Below, one piece after another: positions 54,401 through 61,891 of a stretch of 64,000 bases of DNA (positions are counted from its first letter, which is position 1; each line of letters opens with the position of its first letter). Source of the DNA: Bin55 sp963664665 (GTDB taxonomy: Bacteria; Pseudomonadota; Gammaproteobacteria; Pseudomonadales; Azotimanducaceae); the NCBI GenBank assembly GCA_963664665.2, contig CAXXMH010000002.1, forward strand, positions 1 through 64,000. Reading direction: 5' to 3'. The notes below the pieces were generated by a model, which saw only the letters and a list, made by a program, of their open reading frames with translations, made no database searches and was not told the DNA's origin. The position numbers and the translations under genes are program-made.

Positions 54401-57400
54401 TGCGCTGGAAGTCCAAGTGCTCGACGGTGTGCGGCGAGCTGGTCGAGAAACGCATTCGCTGCCGCGTGATTGGCTTGTCCCGCGTTTCCAAGCACCCCGG
54501 TAGCACTCGAGAACAGGACGAAGAAATCAAGATCGAGACGTTGTGTCGCTTCGTGTAGGCGCCATGCGCCAACGACTTTCGGTAAGAGCACTTGCTCAAA
54601 CCGGCTCCACGTTTGGTTTGGAATTGCACCGTCGGAAAGCACGCCAACACTGTGAATCAATCCTCCGAGAGGAGGTAATTCCTCATGGATTTCGGAAAGC
54701 ATCGAATCGATCTGCTGCACTTGGGTCATGTCGGCAATCTTGACGCTGATTTCGGTGCCCCTCGTGCGTAGTTCTGCGATCGTCTCAACCGCGGCTTCGT
54801 CAGGTTCTCGACGGCCGTTAAGCACGATGTGTTTTGCGCCTCGCTCGACCAACCAGTTGGCGACCGCGCAGCCAATTCCGCCTAATCCACCTGTGATCAA
54901 GTACGTTCGATCGTCACGTAGTGAGCCGTTTGTCAACGCCGGAACCGTCAATACCAGCTTGCCGACATGCCTCGCCGATCCCATGTATTGCAGCGCGTCG
55001 CCGATCTCGGCTAACGGCCATTTCGAGTGTCTCAGAGGTGACAATTCGCCCGCACCGAATCGCGCCATCAACGCGCGAAACGTATGCCCGACTCGATCAG
55101 GCTCTTCTCGCTTCAACTCGTCAAGGGCAAGTATGTGGTAGTCAACATCCGGTCTAGTACTTCCCATTTCTTCGTGCGATAGGATGTTTAACCGCCCGAT
55201 TTCGATAAATCGGCCGTTACTTCTTAGGCAATTAAGACTCGCATCGATAAATCCTTCGCTCGTGAGGCTGTTGAGTACGACGTCTACACCTTCACCATTT
55301 GTTACCTCAAGCACTTCGTCACCGAAAGCTAATTGGCGACTATCGAAGATGTGCTCTATTCCAAGCGACCGTAGAAAATCATGTTTCGTCGAGCTCGCCG
55401 TCGCGATAACTTCGGCGCCTGCTGCTTGAATCAATTGAATCGCGGCGAGACCAACCCCACCTGCAGCTGAATGTACGAGCACTCGATCGTTCGGTTTCAG
55501 ATTCGCGAGTTCAAAGCCGATCGCCGCGGTCGTAAACACGATCGGGATGGTTGCCAATTCATTGAACATCAGTTGTTCGGGTGCGGCTGCAACGAGACTC
55601 GCATGGGTGGTAATCTGGGTTCCAAACGTACCGAATCCCATTCCGACCACACGTTGACCGATACTGAACTCCTCAACATCAGGTGCGAGCTTGGTAACGT
55701 ATCCCGAGAACTCAAGTCCGAGCGAAGCATTAGGGACTTGTGCACCTAGTGCAACTAGGACATCTGAGAAATTAAGCCCTGTCGCTTCGACCTGAATCCG
55801 TATGTACCGTGCTTCTAACTCGGAGACTTCAACCCGGGACGTGTGTACATTCAGCAGAGAGCCGTCTTTGCTGGACTGCATGATCCAATCACTTTCAGAT
55901 GGCAACGTGACCCGAGTTTCACGTTCCTTGCTCCGCACGAGTCTTGCTGCGAATCTGCTACCGTTTCGGTAAGCGATATGGTTTTCGGCATCCGGCGCGA
56001 CTAAGTCGCGGATTAGAGTGTCAAACGCATCTTGCTCAGGATCGAGATCAATCATTCGCGGCGATAACAGCGAGGACTCAAGTTCAACGACCTTGCCGAA
56101 ACCCCAAAGTGCAGCGCCAGCTAGCTGTCCGCTTTGTTCGCACTCGATTACTTGCGCACCGCGTGTGACGAATGTAATCCCTAAGGATGGTCGTGCACCT
56201 GACTCGATGAGCGCTTGAGTCAGGCTGAGCGCACTCGTTGTAACGTGCTTGATGTCTGATGCGATTTCGTCTGTTCTTGCATCAACCCCGTTCCCCTCGA
56301 CTGCGATTAGGTGTACGACGCCACGAAGTGGTTGCTCGTTCGGTATTTGCTCAATTAGTTCAGCGAGATCAATATGACTGACGACGTTGTTGCTCTCATC
56401 ATCGTGGGCTTCATTCAAACTTGTAACAATTACGTTTTGTCCTAGCGACTCAAGCCAGTCAACTAATCGAGTCGCGAGACCGCCTTGATCCCGTTCAACC
56501 ACCCAGGTACCGGGTCGCAGGCTTAGATCGACAGCAGTTTGCGCGACGATCGTTCCAGACCCGAGCGGTCCGGAGGTGTCGGAGACTGTTTCGCTGCCAA
56601 ATATCACCGAGTCAACGTAACCCGCGTCGGATAAGGCTTTACGCCAGATGTCAGGACTTGCTAAGGCGTGATCCTTTCGGTATGGGTCGTTGTAGCGCCA
56701 CCATCCATCGAGAAAGCCGAATGTCAAGTCCTGCCATGCTCGACCTCGCAGGGACTCCAGCGCGACAAGTACGCCGCCCGGAGCCAGCAGTTTCCGACAG
56801 TTAATTAATGTCTCAAGGAGATTCTGGGTTGCGTGCAGGACGTTTGCCGCAACCACGATATCGTATGAACCGTCTTCGAAACCCTGTGTTTGCGGATCGT
56901 TCTCGATGTCTAGCGCACAGTAATCAATGTTGACTCCATTTCCAGCGAAATTCCGTTCTGCCTCTGCGAAGAATCCGGCGGAGATATCCGTGTATGTGTA
57001 TTCGAGATTCTTCTCGGCAAGTTCTGCGAACACGATCTCAGTGGTCGCTCCGGTTCCTGCTCCTACTTCGACTACACGAAGCGTACGGTCGTCAGGAAGA
57101 TCGCTAACTATGCGAGAAATAGCGTCACCTAGTAGTTGATTCCCAGCGGCAGAGACTGGTGCAGTACGGTAAAAATCCGCTGCGCCGGATTCGTCGTCGT
57201 CGAATAGGAGAGCGAGCGGATCCGCTTTACCCGTCAACAGTTCTAGGAATCGTGTCCCAAATCGACTTAGCAACGTCAGTTCATACTGACCGTGAGGATG
57301 CCTTGCCAGTAGTTGCTCCAAGAACTGTTCTGGAGATTCAATACCATTTGGTGGGGATTCCGACTGATCACGAATGACGACAAATTCACCATCTGAGGCA

Positions 57401-60400
57401 TTCTCGAGGATGCCGGCGTCCGTCAGTATGCGAAGCATGCGTCGTACTAACTTCTCGTGAATTGGCAGAACACCAAACTCCGCGATCAGCTCATCGACTC
57501 GTACTTTCGCGCCTTTAACCCTTTCAAATCCGGCACGGTCAAATGCTGTTGCGACCCATGAGTGTGCCAGTCTCTCGAGGTCTTGTAAGAGGGCGTAGCG
57601 TTCTTCAGGGCTTACACCTTGCGCGACCAGGTAGTCGAAGAATGGTTCGACGCTAGTTTCTACGTCGTTGATCTTGGCAAGTGGGAAACGCTCACGCGTG
57701 GAGGCAACGTGGTCACGGATTTGCCATTCAACTTCGTATACGAGGTCAGCGGGATCTTCAATGGCCGACAAGAGAGATGATCGAGTCGCCCGCTTGACCG
57801 TTAATCCCTGTAATTGACCGCAAAGTCTGCCGTGATCGTTGTAAATCCAAAGATCGCCACTCAACGCCTCAACGTTCGGTTGATCACGCTCAGCGTCGTT
57901 GTTTTCTGCCAAGGGATGCATTTGTGCGTGGCAGATGACTGATGTGGTAAACGGTGCATACAACGTCATCCGGTCCCACCCGAAGGGGATATATGTTGCG
58001 CCGGTACCCAGATTTGCCGACTCGCGGGCCGCCGCCAAAACTTGAAAACACGCATCGAGCAACAAAGGCTGAATTGCGATGTCTGTGATGACATCTTCCT
58101 CACGAATACGGATTTCAGCTACTGCGCTGCCGTCGCTCGACCATAAGCCACGTAAATTGCGAAACGGTGTGCCGAGTTGAATGTTTGATTCTGATTTCTG
58201 TTTGTAATACTCGGTAATATCCTGCTTCTCAAGCGGTTTAGTAAGTTCGTCGATATCGACTAGTCTGCTAGTTTCGATTTCTTCGATTTGGTCGGTGACG
58301 ATTCCTGTGGCGTGTAGTAGCCATTCACTCTCTTGAGGACCTCGACTGAAAATCTCGAACGGTCGTGCGCCTTCGTTATCAGGTGTTTGAAGTGCGAGCT
58401 GCAGCCTTCGTGAAACATCTTCGTCCTCTGATTCTCTCTTGAGCATCATCGGATTGTGTAACTGCAAGTCTTCTACGCAGCAGCCGAGCGTTACGTCAGA
58501 ACATTCAAATCCCATCGAACCAAAGAACGCACCAGGTACTAGTACTTGACCGAAAACGAGATGCTCTTGTAGCCAATTTGGATCGTTCGGGCTAATTTCG
58601 GTTTCAAAGTTGATTGTGCCGTAAGGCGTTTCGTGTTTCGTGCCCAGCAATACATGGTCGGTATCCGCAAGTCTTCGCTTTCGCGCTTGAACCCAGTGTC
58701 GGCGACGTTGAAATGCATAGCCAGGTATATTGATCTTGCGTCTTGACTCGCCAACGTATAAGCCTTGGAATCTAATGTTCAAACCCTGTTGGTAGGCTTC
58801 GCACACCGATTGATGGAATCCGCCATCAACGGGAATTTCAGGGCGGTCATCGCGTGGCGCACGCAGGCTCGCGAGCACAATTGGGCTACGTTCGGCGGTT
58901 TCGGGCCAAGCCATTTCAGTCATCGGACCTAGGATGGCGTTGGGTCCTATCTCCAGTACTGCGTCAACGCCTTGTTCCGCTACTGATGCCACGCCTTTTC
59001 GGTAAGCGACACTTCCGCGCGCGTGTCTCTGCCAATACTCGCTGTCAAGCAACTGGTCCGTCGCTATCAACTCGCCGGTCAAATTGCTGATGAGGGGAAT
59101 TTGCGGGGTGCTGACCTTTAAATTGGCTACGACTTGACCGAGCTCCGCCAGAATTGGTTCGACGAGTGCGCTGTGATATGCAGGGCTTTTTTTCAGTCGA
59201 CGAACTCTGATGTCTCGTTGTTCGAATTGATCTAACAACGGCTCTAATTCGTGTGTGTAACCGCTGACTACCTGGTGTGCGCCGTTCTGTGCAGCAACGC
59301 TTACTCCCGTGCCATTCAACTCGTCGTTGTATGCAGAAATACTGCTCTCAATCTCGGCTTCTGAAAGAAACACGGCTGCCATCAGTCCTGGACCGGGAAG
59401 TTCGCTCATTAGTCTGCCGCGCGCAGACGCAAATCGACACCCGTCCTCAAGCGTGAAGATCCCGGCCGTTCGAGCGGCCGCAATTTCGCCAAGACTATGA
59501 CCTAAGACCAACGAGGGCGTTACTCCGATGCTCCCCCACAGGTCAGTTAATGCACACTCAATTGCGTAGATGGATGGTTGCACCCATTTCGGATCTTCTA
59601 GGTCGTCTGCAGCTCCTCCAGAACCAAAGATTCGCGCGATGAGCGAGGTATCTCTCTCCTGTTGGATGACTTCCTCGCATCGATCGATCACGTCCCGAAA
59701 TGCCGGCTCAGAGTCATATAGTGCTTTACCCATGCCGATCCACTGACTACCTTGTCCGGTGTACGCGAACGCGACAGTATTTGGCGTGGCGCAGGGCTCA
59801 ACGGTCTCTAGAGAAGCGGTTTCGGTCAGCCTGTCGACGAGAGAGTGCCAATCGTCGAGCACGATACCTCTGCGGTAGTTGAAGTGGCTCCTTCCGACCG
59901 ACGCGGTCCACGTGAAGTCAAGAAGGGAAGAACTCGAAGATTCTGCCGAATCCTGAAATCGTGCGGAGTTACGATCTATCCAGTCTAGGTATTCAGTTGC
60001 AACCGCTTGTATTGCAGTTGGCGATTTACCTGAGATCGGCAAAATCCATTTGCTTCGCGATAGGTCAGCCGATTGTTCGTATTGGGGCGACGTATTGATT
60101 TTTGAGGGAGATTCGACATTTTTTGAATATCCAGCAATGAAATCCATCGGATTCGCCGCGTCCTTGATAGGTTCGGTGCTTGAATGTCCTTGCAGAATGA
60201 CGTGCGCATTGGTTCCTGAGAAACCGAAAGAATTGATTCCAGCGTGTCGCTCAATTGTTGCTTTGTGGGGCCATGGTGTGATTTCGTCGACGACCCGAAC
60301 AGGTAGCTCGTCCCATGCGATGGCAGATGACGGAACATTGAAGTTCAAGTGTCTTGGAATCACGCCGAATTTCATCGCGAGTGCTGCTTTAATAACGCCA

Positions 60401-61554
60401 GCGACGCCTGCTGCTGGTTCAAGGTGGCCGATATTCGTTTTTACCGACCCGACTAACAGCGGTTGCGAGGCGGCACGACCCTTGCCGTATACCTCAGCAG
60501 CGGCGTTTATTTCAATTGGGTCTCCGACGGGCGTACCCGTGCCGTGAGCTTCTAGATAGTCGACGCTCGTTGGACTTATTTGTGCCTGCTCAAGAGCAGC
60601 TTCAATGACGCCTTTCTGCGCCGAGCCTCGCGGTACTGTGAGACCGTCACTTGTGCCGTCTTGGTTAATAGCGGTTGATGCAACCACCGCCCAGATATGG
60701 TCACCGTCTCGTTCGGCGTCACTCAAGCGCTTCAATGCGACGATGCCGCAGCCTTCGCCTCGAACGTAGCCATTAGCGGCTTCGTCAAAAGTCTTGCATG
60801 TCCCATCCGGAGAGAGCATTCCCGCATTCGCTCTAAGCTCAGTTAGTTTTCCGGAAAGAATGAGTTGAACGCCGCCCGCGAGCGCGACGTCGGTCTCCCG
60901 TGAACGCAACGCAATAGCTGCTTGATGCATCGCGACCAATGAAGAAGAACAAGCTGTGTCTACTGTCATCGCGGGACCTTCAAACCCTAGCGCATACGAC
61001 ACACGCCCGATCGCAGTATTTAGAGACGTACCGGTAATCGTGTAAAGACTCGCAGCAGGTTGCGACAAGTCGGCACCGTTCAGAATCAAATAACGGTAAT
61101 CGTTATTACTCATCCCAGCGAACACCGATGCAGAAGAACCGCGAAGAGACTCAGGATCGATATTTGCGTTTTCGAGAGCTTGCCAGCTCGTCTCCAACAT
61201 CATCCGTTGTTGCGGATCGAGGAACTCGGCTTCGGACGGCGAAATTCTGAAGAACTCGGCGTCGAATTGGTCAATGTCGGTTAGAAACGCACCATACCGA
61301 CAAGCACTGGGTATTGACGTCGTATCGTTGTACAGTTCGCCGACACGTCCTTCGTTCGCACCAGACGGACACTCCACGGCGCAATTTGCGCCGTCAAGTA
61401 ATTTCTGCCAAAAAGTCGCTAAATCCGGTGCGCCTGGAAATCGACATGCCATGCCGACGATCGCGATCTGCTCGTTCGAATTGCGACTCGCGTCGCCGCT
61501 TGTCGCCGTCGCGGTGGGAACATTTTCGTGAGTTACGGAATCGGATTCGGACAT
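51436..61554 (-). CDS. Type I polyketide synthase: KS-AT-DH-cMT-psiKR-ER-KR-ACP-KS-pseudoAT
   Basis: A 3372-residue synthase. KS1 (about 28-455) has Cys202, His337 and His377. AT (about 595-900) has GHSLGE (Ser687) and PAYH at 791-794, nearest the malonyl type. DH (about 965-1255) has His998 in HxxxGxxxxP and Asp1167. The C-methyltransferase (about 1400-1650) has VEVGAGTGATT. A non-catalytic KR-like part precedes ER (about 1900-2205, AAGGVGLAA). KR (about 2215-2400) has TGGLGGIG, but His2363 replaces the usual catalytic Tyr. ACP Ser2526 is in GMDSL. KS2 (about 2590-3010) has Cys2756, His2891 and His2931. The last 300 residues are a shortened AT whose GHSxGE reads GSASHR. No thioesterase. AAGG ribosome site before the ATG. 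First-module order equals fungal highly reducing PKSs; iterative use is an inference. Confidence 0.95.
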   Translation of the reverse strand: MSESDSVTHENVPTATATSGDASRNSNEQIAIVGMACRFPGAPDLATFWQKLLDGANCAVECPSGANEGRVGELYNDTTSIPSACRYGAFLTDIDQFDAEFFRISPSEAEFLDPQQRMMLETSWQALENANIDPESLRGSSASVFAGMSNNDYRYLILNGADLSQPAASLYTITGTSLNTAIGRVSYALGFEGPAMTVDTACSSSLVAMHQAAIALRSRETDVALAGGVQLILSGKLTELRANAGMLSPDGTCKTFDEAANGYVRGEGCGIVALKRLSDAERDGDHIWAVVASTAINQDGTSDGLTVPRGSAQKGVIEAALEQAQISPTSVDYLEAHGTGTPVGDPIEINAAAEVYGKGRAASQPLLVGSVKTNIGHLEPAAGVAGVIKAALAMKFGVIPRHLNFNVPSSAIAWDELPVRVVDEITPWPHKATIERHAGINSFGFSGTNAHVILQGHSSTEPIKDAANPMDFIAGYSKNVESPSKINTSPQYEQSADLSRSKWILPISGKSPTAIQAVATEYLDWIDRNSARFQDSAESSSSSLLDFTWTASVGRSHFNYRRGIVLDDWHSLVDRLTETASLETVEPCATPNTVAFAYTGQGSQWIGMGKALYDSEPAFRDVIDRCEEVIQQERDTSLIARIFGSGGAADDLEDPKWVQPSIYAIECALTDLWGSIGVTPSLVLGHSLGEIAAARTAGIFTLEDGCRFASARGRLMSELPGPGLMAAVFLSEAEIESSISAYNDELNGTGVSVAAQNGAHQVVSGYTHELEPLLDQFEQRDIRVRRLKKSPAYHSALVEPILAELGQVVANLKVSTPQIPLISNLTGELIATDQLLDSEYWQRHARGSVAYRKGVASVAEQGVDAVLEIGPNAILGPMTEMAWPETAERSPIVLASLRAPRDDRPEIPVDGGFHQSVCEAYQQGLNIRFQGLYVGESRRKINIPGYAFQRRRHWVQARKRRLADTDHVLLGTKHETPYGTINFETEISPNDPNWLQEHLVFGQVLVPGAFFGSMGFECSDVTLGCCVEDLQLHNPMMLKRESEDEDVSRRLQLALQTPDNEGARPFEIFSRGPQESEWLLHATGIVTDQIEEIETSRLVDIDELTKPLEKQDITEYYKQKSESNIQLGTPFRNLRGLWSSDGSAVAEIRIREEDVITDIAIQPLLLDACFQVLAAARESANLGTGATYIPFGWDRMTLYAPFTTSVICHAQMHPLAENNDAERDQPNVEALSGDLWIYNDHGRLCGQLQGLTVKRATRSSLLSAIEDPADLVYEVEWQIRDHVASTRERFPLAKINDVETSVEPFFDYLVAQGVSPEERYALLQDLERLAHSWVATAFDRAGFERVKGAKVRVDELIAEFGVLPIHEKLVRRMLRILTDAGILENASDGEFVVIRDQSESPPNGIESPEQFLEQLLARHPHGQYELTLLSRFGTRFLELLTGKADPLALLFDDDESGAADFYRTAPVSAAGNQLLGDAISRIVSDLPDDRTLRVVEVGAGTGATTEIVFAELAEKNLEYTYTDISAGFFAEAERNFAGNGVNIDYCALDIENDPQTQGFEDGSYDIVVAANVLHATQNLLETLINCRKLLAPGGVLVALESLRGRAWQDLTFGFLDGWWRYNDPYRKDHALASPDIWRKALSDAGYVDSVIFGSETVSDTSGPLGSGTIVAQTAVDLSLRPGTWVVERDQGGLATRLVDWLESLGQNVIVTSLNEAHDDESNNVVSHIDLAELIEQIPNEQPLRGVVHLIAVEGNGVDARTDEIASDIKHVTTSALSLTQALIESGARPSLGITFVTRGAQVIECEQSGQLAGAALWGFGKVVELESSLLSPRMIDLDPEQDAFDTLIRDLVAPDAENHIAYRNGSRFAARLVRSKERETRVTLPSESDWIMQSSKDGSLLNVHTSRVEVSELEARYIRIQVEATGLNFSDVLVALGAQVPNASLGLEFSGYVTKLAPDVEEFSIGQRVVGMGFGTFGTQITTHASLVAAAPEQLMFNELATIPIVFTTAAIGFELANLKPNDRVLVHSAAGGVGLAAIQLIQAAGAEVIATASSTKHDFLRSLGIEHIFDSRQLAFGDEVLEVTNGEGVDVVLNSLTSEGFIDASLNCLRSNGRFIEIGRLNILSHEEMGSTRPDVDYHILALDELKREEPDRVGHTFRALMARFGAGELSPLRHSKWPLAEIGDALQYMGSARHVGKLVLTVPALTNGSLRDDRTYLITGGLGGIGCAVANWLVERGAKHIVLNGRREPDEAAVETIAELRTRGTEISVKIADMTQVQQIDSMLSEIHEELPPLGGLIHSVGVLSDGAIPNQTWSRFEQVLLPKVVGAWRLHEATQRLDLDFFVLFSSATGVLGNAGQANHAAANAFLDQLAAHRRALGLPAQSIAWGAWSDIGEAAEQRERITSQLETTGTGWISPELGIRTLDYLVSHDITRPAAMSIDWRVLEQSLHSHTTFLSELLTHDEDEAASRLDIVSLDVTELRASDSDSRSESLMSYIQNQLQSILRLPSLPSRNVGFFELGMDSLMAVELRNRLIRAFEGEITISRTVVFDHPDVETLAKYLSSELEEGESAELRVGATQTVSQPSTQSKVGVIGIACRFPGSSDYTSFWRNLERGKTAISECRADSANWQGVVGDSNATASYLRHGGFVDGIDKFDARFFGIRPIEARSMDPRQRMLLETTWEAIENAGIDPTSLRGARVGLYIGLGGSEYRDLVSASGYEDSYLGTSGGMTTGRISYVFGLTGPAMSFDLACASSLVSIHEGIKALQQGEVDLALVGGANAILSPAIMRFHRELGLLAPNGKCTPFDENAEGYVRGEGCGVLVLKRIDDAVEDGDPIWATLLGSAVNQNGASAGLTIPNGTAQEQVMLDAVARAGVNPIDVDFLETHATGLSLSDPIEIRAASSVYTSSEARDRSLLVGSVKSHLGHLEWAAGVAGVIKLILSMAQRRIPAQTHLSEPNQEIDWETNRIEINRSSTAWPERDERSPIGAVSAFGMSGTNSHVLIEGTSNNDSNELTKYRVPIARGRRLEVPFSALTVNSSLDFSSLEMSAVKRQSRLLPLSGKTTEAVVGLATKYVKWLDDLRLDQLDTERLDDFLADVAWTACTGRSHFDFRVGVPFNDLPTLLNSLQAIDNSDVVKLSDNVPSSADATFIFDDDDECWLKFGHDLYDREPIVRTVIDQINQTLLQSRQVNLLEVLSGDQANNDGKADGYSPRVALFATQIAISMYWRALGIQPSAIVGSASHRITASCIAGSMSLEEGIEKTEEIAVNGTDPIAIDDTEKLSVTWIDSVKYSRSENQSSDFELPIGPNSDAALTQNSADYELLQRVSKAYELGLPIELEMLFAGETRSRLTLPNYSFDKQRFWFND

Positions 61555-61891
61555 TGAGAAACCTTAATACGACAACGACACCGGCCTTTTATGGATTGTA
61601 ACAGCGAGCGCGCATTTGTGGGACACGAGTATCTTCGACATTGTGGAATAGAGATAGCCTTCGTAAACCGCGTTTTGATATGTCCTACCATAGCTGAATT
61701 GGATTTCGTTCCTACGCGGCGACGCATCCTAGTATTCTGGAGGAGTGATCGTCAAGAGTGATCTAGCAGCTTGCAGTTCACAGTGCCCCGACTGCCGAAA
61801 GTGATGCTGTAAATGTCCGAAGGTAAGATAGGCAATTCGTGCTAAGGCTCTTAGATAGTCGCACGCTTGGCTGAAATACAAGGTTGAAACA
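61555..61891. other. Divergent promoter region of the PKS and SulP genes
   Basis: A 337-base gap between the PKS start (minus) and the SulP start (plus). No convincing gene was found. It contains an eight-base direct repeat GAGTGATC (61743-61750 and 61756-61763) with a 13-base period, just over one helical turn. The PKS ribosome site AAGG is at its left end. No strong hairpin was seen. Confidence 0.5.
61743..61763. repeat. Short direct repeat in the PKS/SulP divergent region
   Basis: Two copies of GAGTGATC separated by GTCAA give a 13-base period. It could be a tandem regulator-binding site; chance is possible given the size. Confidence 0.3.

Noticed and set aside
54728..55141. Long antisense frames inside the PKS gene
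   Set aside because: Shadows of the strongly biased codon use of the PKS; composition is arginine- and serine-rich without family motifs.
61533..61727. 64-codon minus-strand frame overlapping the PKS start
   Set aside because: Basic, Cys-rich and unrecognisable; it overlaps the PKS N-terminus in another frame.
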